Shown piece by piece: positions 1 to 6,507 of a DNA stretch of 10,816 nucleotides. Source of the DNA: Peptococcaceae bacterium. GTDB taxonomy: Bacteria; Bacillota; Peptococcia; Peptococcales; Peptococcaceae. The position numbers and the translations under genes were made by a program. The DNA is taken from the NCBI GenBank assembly GCA_900759105.1, contig CAAETY010000131.1:1-10816 (forward strand), read 5' to 3'. Every line of letters begins with the position of its first letter. Within the stretch, counting starts at the first letter, position 1. A model generated the notes under the pieces. The model did not search any database. It was not told the origin of the DNA and saw only the letters and a program-made list of their open reading frames with translations.

Positions 1-102
1 AACGGAACCGGGCCCCAGCCGTCCTCATGACGAAAACAAGACATATCCGTAACTTTTCTCAATCATGCTATGGAAAAAGCAGGATAAGCAGCATGCAATA
101 AA
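1..102. repeat. Left arm of a long imperfect inverted repeat flanking the EPS block
   Basis: The reverse complement of this stretch resembles 10145-10287. Bases 84-102 match 10145-10163 perfectly over 19 bases. Bases 58-72 match 10176-10190 at 14 of 15. Bases 11-42 match 10256-10287 at 27 of 32, with all five differences being transitions. The left arm lacks 48 bases present in the right arm at 10206-10253, the junction lying after base 44. The first 30 bases are GC-rich and could be the tail of an upstream gene, for example a frame from base 1 stopping at TGA 28-30, but too little is visible to call it. The same CATGCT (64-69) / AGCATG (90-95) hairpin-like pairing is present in both arms. 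The similarity is seen directly; its origin is inferred. Confidence 0.75.
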
Positions 103-333
103 AATTCCAAGCAAAATATTAGTTACTTTTACATCAGCGCATTTTGCGTCTCATTCAAGAAAATGCATTTTTTTGTATATATTTACTATCAGTTTTTTAT
201 AGTTAACTAATTATGTAGAGTTTTTAGAAATTTTGTGACAAATGGAAAAATAGCGATGTGTATTAGATCTATTCACCCCCGTCTATGGGAAATGAAATAC
301 TTAAAAGCGTTCTGCAAGGATAGAAGAGGGTAA
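103..333 (+). promoter_or_regulatory. AT-rich leader region upstream of the glycosyltransferase operon
   Basis: No gene is visible in these 231 bases, which are very AT-rich. They hold a terminator-like hairpin (139-174, listed separately) and several weak promoter-like hexamers. An example is TTGTAT at 173-178, 18 bases ahead of TTATAG at 197-202. No consensus-quality promoter stands out. The ribosome-binding site for the first gene is the purine-rich stretch 316-330 (AAGGA at 316-320 and GAAGAGGG at 323-330). Position in front of a long co-directional run of genes makes this the likeliest place for an operon promoter, but that is inference. Confidence 0.4.
139..174 (+). terminator. Terminator-like hairpin with T-tract in the leader
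   Basis: GCATTTT at 139-145 pairs with AAAATGC at 160-166 around a 14-base loop and is followed by A and seven T residues (168-174). The stem has only two G-C pairs and the loop is long, so it would be weak. It could end a transcript arriving from the left, or act as an attenuator if the operon promoter lies upstream of it. Confidence 0.35.
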
Positions 334-1596
334 ATGGCGAGCAATACTAATAGAAAGTGCTTACATGCCAGTAGCGGCTTTTATTTAGCAAATGCAATAG
401 ATCAGAAGCCGATTCGCGTGGCTCAGGTTGTCGGCAAGATGGTCGGCGGCGGTGTTGAATCCGTAGTGATGAACTACTATCGGCATATCGACCGCAGCAA
501 AGTACAGTTTGATTTCCTGGTTGATGAGGATTCCACGTATGTTCCTGAAGAGGAAATCACTGCTTTGGGTGGTCGCGTGTTTCGTATACCACCGTACCAG
601 CATCCGATTCGCTACCGTCGTGAGCTGATTTGTCTGATGCGCGAACAGCAGTGGCCGATTGTGCACAGTAACATCAACACGCTGAGCGTATTCCCATTGT
701 CGGCAGCGAAGAAAGTTGGAGTGCCTATTCGCATCGCGCATTCTCATTCGACCATGGGCAAAGGTGAGTTTGCAAAGAATGCAATGAAGCTTATGTTGCG
801 TCCGTTCGCCAATGTGTATCCGACAGTCCGTTTTGCGTGTAGCCACTATGCAGGAGAATGGTTGTTCGGGAAAAATGCGGATTTTACTGTAATTCCCAAT
901 GGCATTGAATTGGATAAATTCCAGTTTGATCCTGTGATTCGTCAAGAAACTCGCAAAGAACTCGGTATTGCGGATGATACGTTTCTGATTGGTCATGTTG
1001 GTCGTTTCATGCCGCAGAAGAACCAGGCATTCCTAGTTGATGTACTTGCGGATTTGCTTCCTAAACGATCTAATACCATGCTTGCCTTCGTCGGTGATGG
1101 TCCGGACAGGCTAGCCGTCCAACAACATGCCGTAGAACTCGGTATCGCTGATCATGTGCTGTTCCTCGGTCAACGCTCCGACGTGAACCGCCTGTATCAG
1201 GCGTTCGATGTATTCTGCCTCCCCAGCCTTTATGAGGGTTTGGGGATGGTAGCTGTAGAGGCTCAAGTCGCAGGTTTGCCTTGCTTGCTGGGGGACGCTG
1301 TTCCTTTGGAAGCAGATGTGACCACTCAATCGCATTTCCTGCAGATTGCCGATGTGAAGCCTTGGTCTGAAGCTTTATCGAATTTGCCTGTCTCGGATTA
1401 TTCCGACCAAGTTGATGTAACAAGTACATCTAAATTTATACCCATAGACTCGCATGAAGAATGGAGTTCTTCTATATCGGCATTGGGACCGGGGACACGG
1501 ATCGGTTCTTCCGAGAAAGTGTTCTCTGACTATGATATTTCTGTGAATGCTCGAAAACTGGCTTCAATGTATTTGAAACTTTTTGAGAAGAAATGA
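334..1596 (+). CDS. GT4-family glycosyltransferase (EPS biosynthesis)
   Basis: Predicted retaining, GT-B fold glycosyltransferase of 420 residues that would transfer a nucleotide-activated sugar to the lipid-linked repeat unit on the cytoplasmic face of the membrane. The N-terminal Rossmann half carries the glycine-rich loop VGKMVGGGVES (about residues 33-43). The C-terminal half carries GHVGRFMPQKN (220-230) and the family E-x7-E signature, E301 to E309, within the YEGLGMVAVEAQ stretch. The best match in type is the EpsF-like group of GT4 enzymes. The start at 334 follows GAAGAGGG/AAGGA. It leaves about 24 residues before the first beta strand, slightly longer than usual, and no better in-frame start follows before that strand. 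The C-terminal part after residue 330 is long and polar (about 345-400) and looks less conserved. Its stop overlaps the next start as ATGA, suggesting translational coupling. Donor and acceptor sugars cannot be read from the sequence. Confidence 0.92.
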   Translation: MASNTNRKCLHASSGFYLANAIDQKPIRVAQVVGKMVGGGVESVVMNYYRHIDRSKVQFDFLVDEDSTYVPEEEITALGGRVFRIPPYQHPIRYRRELICLMREQQWPIVHSNINTLSVFPLSAAKKVGVPIRIAHSHSTMGKGEFAKNAMKLMLRPFANVYPTVRFACSHYAGEWLFGKNADFTVIPNGIELDKFQFDPVIRQETRKELGIADDTFLIGHVGRFMPQKNQAFLVDVLADLLPKRSNTMLAFVGDGPDRLAVQQHAVELGIADHVLFLGQRSDVNRLYQAFDVFCLPSLYEGLGMVAVEAQVAGLPCLLGDAVPLEADVTTQSHFLQIADVKPWSEALSNLPVSDYSDQVDVTSTSKFIPIDSHEEWSSSISALGPGTRIGSSEKVFSDYDISVNARKLASMYLKLFEKK

Positions 1597-2573
1597 AAAG
1601 CAAAATGGATCCGCTAGTTTCAGTTGTCATACCTGTATATAACGTTGAGTCTTATCTACATGAATGTGTGAAAAGTGTGGTCGAACAGACTTACACGAAT
1701 ATTGAAATTATTCTTGTGGATGATGGTTCGACTGATAATTCAGGAACGTTATGTGATGAATTTGCTTTGTCGGATTCAAGAATATGTGTTTTCCATAAGA
1801 AGAATGGTGGACTGTCTGACGCTCGGAATTACGGCATTCGCCGATCCCGTGGAAGTTTGATTTCCTTTATTGACAGTGACGATTATGTATCATCTGATTA
1901 CATAATGCACTTGTATCAGGCGTTAGTCCGAGGGAACACTGATATTGCAGCCACTTCCATTTGCATTTTCCATAACGGAGAACTTCCTAAAGTGGATAAG
2001 CATAATACGGCAGTCTTTCATGTGTATGATGCGTGTGATGCCCTTGAAGATATGCTTTATATGAGGCATTTGGAGCCTAACGCTTTCCCGAAAATTTATA
2101 AGAGAGAATTGTTCGACACGATTCAGTATCCTGTCGGGAAATTGTATGAGGATATTGCCACTACTGCCAAGCTTATCGATAAGGCTGGCAAGATCGCATA
2201 TCTGAATGAGAAAGACTATTACTATAGGATTCGTCCGAATAGTATCCAAACAGCGAGTTTTAATCCCAAGAAGCTTGATTTACTTGATCAGCTTAACGTT
2301 GTTAAGTCGATTGTGCAGACAACGTATCCGAGTATCATTAATGCTTATTATTCAAAAGAACAGAGCGCATTATTCAATTTGTATATGAATATAAGTCCTG
2401 ATGATACAAAAGAAATGCTTGGAATAGCAGATGACTTGTGGCATGGAATCAAAAAAAATCGGATTTCAGTTTTAAAGGATAGAGAAGCAAGGCCTGATGC
2501 TAGAATCGCTTCTTTGTTGTCCTTCTTGGGTTCAATTCCTTGTAGATGTGTTTATAAGTTGGTAAGAAAATGA
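1593..2573 (+). CDS. GT2-family glycosyltransferase (first of three)
   Basis: A 326-residue inverting GT-A glycosyltransferase of the type found in capsule and EPS clusters. The N-terminal catalytic domain shows VSVVIPVYN (residues 9-17), the nucleotide-binding VDDGSTDNS (42-50), the NGGLSDARNYG stretch (71-81) and the metal-binding DxD in IDSDDY (93-98). The probable catalytic-base motif is E186-D187 in the LYEDIATT segment. A helical C-terminal tail, ending in basic residues, may help membrane association. The ATG overlaps the preceding stop (ATGA) and its own stop overlaps the wzy start in the same way, so the three are probably translated together. The specific linkage made is unknown. 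It is a paralogue of the GT2 genes at 3757 and 5358, most similar by eye to the latter. Confidence 0.93.
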   Translation: MKSKMDPLVSVVIPVYNVESYLHECVKSVVEQTYTNIEIILVDDGSTDNSGTLCDEFALSDSRICVFHKKNGGLSDARNYGIRRSRGSLISFIDSDDYVSSDYIMHLYQALVRGNTDIAATSICIFHNGELPKVDKHNTAVFHVYDACDALEDMLYMRHLEPNAFPKIYKRELFDTIQYPVGKLYEDIATTAKLIDKAGKIAYLNEKDYYYRIRPNSIQTASFNPKKLDLLDQLNVVKSIVQTTYPSIINAYYSKEQSALFNLYMNISPDDTKEMLGIADDLWHGIKKNRISVLKDREARPDARIASLLSFLGSIPCRCVYKLVRK

Positions 2574-3757
2574 AAATATTCTCTAATATAGACAAACGAT
2601 CTCAAGACCGTTATGTTTGTATACTTCTAATATTGGTTTTGGTCGGGTCTGCATTTCAGAATGTCAAAGTAGTTGGCCCGTTAAATCCAGGGCATTTACT
2701 TGCGTTATGCTTTATTCCTTTTTTGCTACCGAAGCTTAAAGAGACAAAATTCCCGCCTGCTGTAATATGCATTTTTACGGCGTACATCCTCTGTGTGTCC
2801 TTGTTCGCAAGTTTCAAATGGGGATTAGACACATCTATTATTAATTATCTGTTTGTCTTTTACATTATCTTTGTCATTGTCAATTTGGGAAGAAATATCT
2901 CATTTGAATCATATAAGAAAGTATTCCAATTAGCTGGAATACTTTCTTTTGCAATTGTTATATTAAATGCGATTCACTATAAAGATGCCATATTAAGATA
3001 TTTTTCATCTGGATATTACGTAAACCATCCGTACTATCCAACAATATATGGAGGTGGTGCCAACCTTGAAGCATCATGGCCCAGCATATATGGTGTTTTT
3101 TTCATGGATAATCCTTACGGTATTATATATCTCGTTTTATCTTTCATATTTGCCTCTATTCAGGTTAGTAGAGCTGGTATTATTATCTCGTTAATTTGTT
3201 TGGTTATATATGCATATAAACGGTTACGGGAATCAAAAAATCCTTTTTTGATTTTATTCTTGATATTTGTTGTTCTTTCCCTTGGCTCTTTTTATGCGCT
3301 AAGACTTGGAATATTCCAACCAATTTTAGATCGTTTCTTTAAGAACCAAGAAGATAGGGGTGCCGCGGGGCGTATCGGTATTTACGACAATGCGCTTCCT
3401 TTTCTTTCTAGTCATCCTTTTGGTGTTGGTTTGGGGAATGCAGTTTCTGCAGTGAATAAAGTAGCTGCGAATACAGTGGGGATGGAGCCGATAGTAGATG
3501 ACAATTTACATAATCTATTCCTCCAGATGACCGTTGAAACTGGTGTGTTTGGCGGGGTGTTTTATGCATGTTTGGTTGCTTTCCTGTGTTTTAATTGTAT
3601 CTTCAAACATAAATTCGCCAATCCTTTTGAAAACTTCCTGCTTGCTTTCTTTGCTTTATCGTTGATTCAATTTGAAAAAATAGAAATCTTCCCTGCAATA
3701 TGCCTTGGTATATTGTTAAGCAAAAAATATTATTCAAACAAGGATTTCGATTTATAA
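2570..3757 (+). CDS. wzy: Wzy-type oligosaccharide repeat-unit polymerase (O-antigen ligase/polymerase family)
   Basis: A 395-residue, very hydrophobic protein with about ten to twelve predicted membrane segments (for example about 15-35, 62-82, 93-106, 120-136, 183-200, 202-217, 227-245, 323-350). It has the Wzy_C hallmarks: SRAG after a membrane segment (200-203), and then an outer loop with R268, SHPFGVGLGN (281-290), H314-N315 in DNLHN, and ETGVFGG (323-329). These arginine and histidine loops are known in the family to be functional. The expected role is polymerising flipped, undecaprenyl-linked repeat units outside the membrane. Unlike most wzy genes it is recognisable because the Wzy_C loop is intact. 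It is the most AT-rich gene by eye. A perfect 14-bp hairpin lies inside it (2915-2948, residues 116-126). The start overlaps the preceding stop (ATGA). Ligases share this fold, so polymerase is the context-based choice. Confidence 0.88.
   Translation: MKIFSNIDKRSQDRYVCILLILVLVGSAFQNVKVVGPLNPGHLLALCFIPFLLPKLKETKFPPAVICIFTAYILCVSLFASFKWGLDTSIINYLFVFYIIFVIVNLGRNISFESYKKVFQLAGILSFAIVILNAIHYKDAILRYFSSGYYVNHPYYPTIYGGGANLEASWPSIYGVFFMDNPYGIIYLVLSFIFASIQVSRAGIIISLICLVIYAYKRLRESKNPFLILFLIFVVLSLGSFYALRLGIFQPILDRFFKNQEDRGAAGRIGIYDNALPFLSSHPFGVGLGNAVSAVNKVAANTVGMEPIVDDNLHNLFLQMTVETGVFGGVFYACLVAFLCFNCIFKHKFANPFENFLLAFFALSLIQFEKIEIFPAICLGILLSKKYYSNKDFDL
2915..2948 (+). repeat. Perfect 14-bp hairpin inside wzy
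   Basis: AAGAAAGTATTCCA (2915-2928) is followed by a six-base loop ATTAGC and the exact reverse complement TGGAATACTTTCTT (2935-2948), with two more T residues after it. It falls in frame within wzy and encodes KKVFQLAGILS. A 14-bp perfect stem with so short a loop is unlikely by chance in 10 kb, even in AT-rich DNA. It could slow or stop transcription or protect an mRNA end. The function is not established. Confidence 0.6.
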
Positions 3758-4746
3758 TGTTATTCTCTATTATTATTCCTGCCTTTAACGCAGAAAGATA
3801 TTTACATGATTCTTTGAAATCTATCCGGATGCAGACTTTTACGGATTATGAAACTATAATTGTTGATGATGGATCTACCGATAAGACGGGTGAGATAGCA
3901 GATTCTTTTGCTAGGGAAACCTCTCGGACTCATGTGATTCACCAAGAAAACGAAGGTCCTTTGCTTGCTAGAAGAACTGGGCTACAAGCAGCAAGTGGCA
4001 AATATGTTGTTTTCTTAGACGCGGATGATTCTTTACGTTCCACGGCTTTGCAGGATATTGCCGATGCAATTCATAAATATAATGTTGATATTGTTTCTTT
4101 TAGGTATTCTCGGCAGGATAATTTCTTGACGTCTGATTCACCTTCCCCCTTGCCGGTCGGGATATATAATGGCGAACGATTCGAAGAAGCTAAACTTCAT
4201 CTCTGCAAAGGACGATTTAATGAGATGTGGGGCAAGGCGATAAGGCTTTCATGTTTTGACTGTACTGCTGATTATTCCAACTATGCAGGGTTGATGCACG
4301 GCGAAGATCTTTTACAGCTTCTTCCTGTTTTCGACAGTGCTCATTCTCTTTATAGTTCAGATAAGGTTCTCTATTTTTATAGACCTAATGATTCCGCTAG
4401 CACGGCTAGATATAAGTCCAGTCAGCTATCTGATATCAGAAAAGTGAATGCTCGTCTTCTGTCTTTTTCGATGAAATGGGGGAAAGCCTGTTATAAGACG
4501 GCATGCAGTGGCGAGGTCATGCAGTATATCAATCTTCTTAAGATTGCTGTTTCATGCCTTTCCTATAGCTCTTTTGGTGATGTGTTTCGTTCGATGCATA
4601 AGGCAATGGATGATGAAGGATGCTTGGCGCGTGCTCAGAATTGTCAATTGAGGATTGACAATTCTGTTGTCGTTTTTTGTCTTATGCACAATTTCTGTTA
4701 TCTTTCTTTTCTTGTTTTGAAAGCAATAAATTCCATTAAGAGATGA
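3757..4746 (+). CDS. GT2-family glycosyltransferase (second of three)
   Basis: A 329-residue GT-A inverting glycosyltransferase. From the ATG at 3757 the protein begins MLFSIIIPAFNAERYL, exactly where the GT2 fold starts. The in-frame ATG at 3700 would add 19 residues read from the wzy 3' end in another frame and is rejected. The start shares its A with the wzy stop (TAATG), and AAGGA sits at 3740-3744. Motifs: SIIIPAFN (4-11), VDDGSTDKT (36-44), DADDS (88-92) as the metal-binding motif, and E183-D184 in HGEDLLQLL as the likely catalytic base. The segment ENEGPLLARRTG (64-75) replaces the more usual NGGLSAARN-type sequence of the other two GT2 proteins, so it may recognise a different donor. 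A strong hairpin with T-tract lies near its 3' end (4636-4678). The sugar specificity is unknown. Confidence 0.92.
   Translation: MLFSIIIPAFNAERYLHDSLKSIRMQTFTDYETIIVDDGSTDKTGEIADSFARETSRTHVIHQENEGPLLARRTGLQAASGKYVVFLDADDSLRSTALQDIADAIHKYNVDIVSFRYSRQDNFLTSDSPSPLPVGIYNGERFEEAKLHLCKGRFNEMWGKAIRLSCFDCTADYSNYAGLMHGEDLLQLLPVFDSAHSLYSSDKVLYFYRPNDSASTARYKSSQLSDIRKVNARLLSFSMKWGKACYKTACSGEVMQYINLLKIAVSCLSYSSFGDVFRSMHKAMDDEGCLARAQNCQLRIDNSVVVFCLMHNFCYLSFLVLKAINSIKR
4636..4678 (+). terminator. Intragenic terminator-like hairpin near the 3' end of the second GT2 gene
   Basis: CAGAATTGTCAAT (4636-4648) pairs perfectly with ATTGACAATTCTG (4654-4666) around the five-base loop TGAGG. This is a 13-bp stem followed by TTGTCGTTTTTT, with six T residues at 4673-4678. 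The shape is that of an intrinsic terminator, although the T-run starts six bases after the stem. It lies inside an open reading frame that continues to 4746, so full termination here would truncate the enzyme by about 23 to 27 residues. It could act as a partial attenuator between wzy and the acyltransferase gene. Confidence 0.5.
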
Positions 4747-4762
4747 AGCATAAGGACTTTTG

Positions 4763-5338
4763 ATGATTAGAACAAAAGCTGATTTATTAGAATACATTCA
4801 AGAAGACATGCGTATGCAGCCGCGGTCTTCATCTTTTGTGAAGCGTTATTTGGGTACAAGTGGGGCAGTGGTCCGTTGGAAAAAATGTTTAAGGAAATGT
4901 GAGTACCATCACAATATTTCCAAGAATATTTATCACAGATTGGCATATTTTGTTTATCTTTTTATGTTGAAAAGGTATGATCGACGTTTCTGTTCAGAAA
5001 TCCCTATTAATGTTTTCGGCAAGGGATTATTAATTTGGCATCCAGAAAGGATAATTATTAATCCTGAGTCAAAAGTTGGAGATTACTGTGCGCTTTCGAG
5101 CGGTGTTGTTATTGCGCAGGCACATGGAGAATGCCCGACAATCGGGAATCATGTAGAGCTTATGATTGATTCGAAGGTGCTGGGAGGAATTACTGTAGCT
5201 GACAATGCAAGAATCGGAGCTTCTGCGTTGGTGCTTAAACCGATAAATGAAGCTGACACAACCTGGGCTGGTGTGCCGGCAAAGAAAATTAACAATCAGG
5301 GAACTATTGAAACGCCGATTCCTGTTTGCACTTATTAG
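4763..5338 (+). CDS. Serine-acetyltransferase-like hexapeptide acyltransferase, probably EPS O-acetylation
   Basis: A 191-residue protein with an N-terminal helical part (1-78) and a C-terminal left-handed beta-helix built from hexapeptide-type repeats (about 79-175). Features include VFGKGLLIWHPERIIIN (H93 aligns with the catalytic histidine of CysE-type enzymes), ESKVGDYCALSSGVVIA, CPTIGNHV, ITVADNARIGASALVL and the capping AGVPAKKI near 172. CysE acetylates serine from acetyl-CoA. The histidine that in CysE lies in the RHP motif is replaced here by ECP, as is common in relatives sitting in polysaccharide clusters. A sugar O-acetyltransferase is therefore the likelier role, by inference from context. 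ATG 4763 is chosen over TTG 4760 because AAGGA at 4752-4756 sits six bases from the ATG. It lies 16 bases after the GT2 gene. Confidence 0.82.
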   Translation: MIRTKADLLEYIQEDMRMQPRSSSFVKRYLGTSGAVVRWKKCLRKCEYHHNISKNIYHRLAYFVYLFMLKRYDRRFCSEIPINVFGKGLLIWHPERIIINPESKVGDYCALSSGVVIAQAHGECPTIGNHVELMIDSKVLGGITVADNARIGASALVLKPINEADTTWAGVPAKKINNQGTIETPIPVCTY

Positions 5339-5357
5339 TGCTACGAAGGTGAGACGG

Positions 5358-6365
5358 ATGGAACAGAGGGAAAATCAGCTGGTCAGCGTCATCTTACCAG
5401 CATATAATGTGGCGAATTATTTAGATGACTGTTTGGAAAGTATCATTTCCCAGACATATACCAACATGGAGATCATCATCGTTGATGACGGATCAACTGA
5501 TGATACCGCAAAGAAGGCGGATGATTGGCTTTCCAAAGATGGGCGTATTCGTGTTATCCATCGACAGAATGGTGGTCTTTCGGCGGCAAGAAATACAGGC
5601 CTGCACTATGCACAGGGCGAATTTATTATTTTTATTGATCCCGATGATTGTATTGATAAAAATTTGATTTCCAAATGCATGGAATTGTTGAGCGACGGTT
5701 CGGTTTCTTTGGTTCATTATGGGTACCGATTAATTAATGAAAACGGAGTATTGTGCGGAAAGAATTTTCCGGATATGCTCACGAATGCTGAGAAACTATT
5801 GCTAACAATTTTAAGTGACAAAATTCCAAGTCATTCTTGGCAATTCTTATGCAGGAAAGAACTATATTCTGATATCCGTTTCCCTGAAGGGCGCAAAGCT
5901 GAAGATCTGGCAACGACGTACAAGATTGTAGCTAAGGCAAAAAAGTGCGTTATTTTACCGGATTGTCTGTATGAATACCGTGTTCGCAGCAACTCAATCC
6001 TCGGAGAGCTAACGTCAGACCACTCTAAGGCTATAAAGTACTATGAAGATGAGCTTCTTGCGTTCCACGAGATAATTGATTGGGCTATTGCTCAAAAGCG
6101 AGAAGATTATCAAAATCTTGCGTGGAATAACGAATTAATGCATTTGTTTAATCATTACAAAGAGCGGATTGTAATCGATGATAATTTAGGAACCAAATGG
6201 GTGCACAATAAAATATGCAAAGAGCTTTCTGCTTTTAACGTAGATGGAGTAACTTCCTCTAATCGATTTAAAGCGTTCCTATTCAGGTTTGGGTTTATGC
6301 CTTTTTGCTATCGAGTAATGGGAAAGTTGAAAAAAAGAGTCAAATCTATTTTGCGAAAAGAATGA
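5358..6365 (+). CDS. GT2-family glycosyltransferase (third of three)
   Basis: A 335-residue GT-A inverting glycosyltransferase starting at ATG 5358, which follows AAGGTGAG at 5346-5353. A longer frame begins at 5247, but that would overlap the acyltransferase gene by 92 bases and add residues unlike the family. Motifs: VSVILPAYN (9-17), VDDGSTDDT (42-50), NGGLSAARNTG (71-81), DPDD (94-97) for metal binding and E182-D183 in RKAEDLATT as the likely catalytic base. The same layout, including the ED motif in a xEDLATT context, is seen in the GT2 at 1593, suggesting gene duplication or a shared subfamily. It sits 19 bases after the acyltransferase gene and is followed by a 142-base gap. The C-terminus is strongly basic (KLKKRVKS), compatible with peripheral membrane binding. 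The donor and acceptor are unknown. Confidence 0.92.
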   Translation: MEQRENQLVSVILPAYNVANYLDDCLESIISQTYTNMEIIIVDDGSTDDTAKKADDWLSKDGRIRVIHRQNGGLSAARNTGLHYAQGEFIIFIDPDDCIDKNLISKCMELLSDGSVSLVHYGYRLINENGVLCGKNFPDMLTNAEKLLLTILSDKIPSHSWQFLCRKELYSDIRFPEGRKAEDLATTYKIVAKAKKCVILPDCLYEYRVRSNSILGELTSDHSKAIKYYEDELLAFHEIIDWAIAQKREDYQNLAWNNELMHLFNHYKERIVIDDNLGTKWVHNKICKELSAFNVDGVTSSNRFKAFLFRFGFMPFCYRVMGKLKKRVKSILRKE

Positions 6366-6507
6366 TATAATAAAAGAATTCTTTTACATCTAGTTTAGTT
6401 TTTGATAATTGAATTTACGTCGTTTAATCAGCTGGTTTAAGATTGTGCCATAAAGATTAAACCCAAAAAGACTTACTATTTTATTTTAATTGAAAGCGGG
6501 ATGAAAT
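6366..6507 (+). promoter_or_regulatory. 142-base gap before the nitroreductase-like gene, possible internal promoter
   Basis: This is the only sizeable gap in the gene run. It contains a 16-base perfect palindrome, TAAAAGAATTCTTTTA, at 6371-6386, just after the GT2 stop. It also contains an inverted repeat GGTTTAA (6434-6440) / TTAAACC (6457-6463) with a 16-base spacer. A weak promoter-like pair is TTGATA at 6402-6407 with TAATCA at 6425-6430 (17-base spacing). The palindrome could fold as a 6-bp hairpin with an AATT loop and weak T-rich tail, or bind a dimeric regulator. None of these is strong alone. Together with the gap size they suggest a break between two transcription units. Confidence 0.35.

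Noticed and set aside
385..996. A 203-residue - strand reading frame opposite the GT4 gene
   Set aside because: It lies entirely opposite a well-supported glycosyltransferase, has no domain signature and no ribosome-binding site of note.
3700..3756. A 19-residue N-terminal extension of the second GT2 gene from ATG 3700
   Set aside because: It is read out of the wzy 3' end, is unlike the GT2 family N-terminus, and the ATG at 3757 in a TAATG overlap places SIIIPAFN exactly at the protein start.
4530..4546. CAATCTT/AAGATTG hairpin with a three-base loop in the second GT2 gene
   Set aside because: A 7-bp stem with a short loop is expected several times per 10 kb, and no T-run follows.
5024..5064. 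Imperfect inverted repeat (11 of 12) in the acyltransferase gene
   Set aside because: The arms are AT-rich, the spacer is 17 bases, and the pattern follows from the repetitive hexapeptide coding sequence.
5247..5357. A 37-residue N-terminal extension of the third GT2 gene
   Set aside because: It overlaps the acyltransferase gene in another frame and adds basic, non-family sequence; ATG 5358 has its own AAGGTGAG ribosome-binding site.
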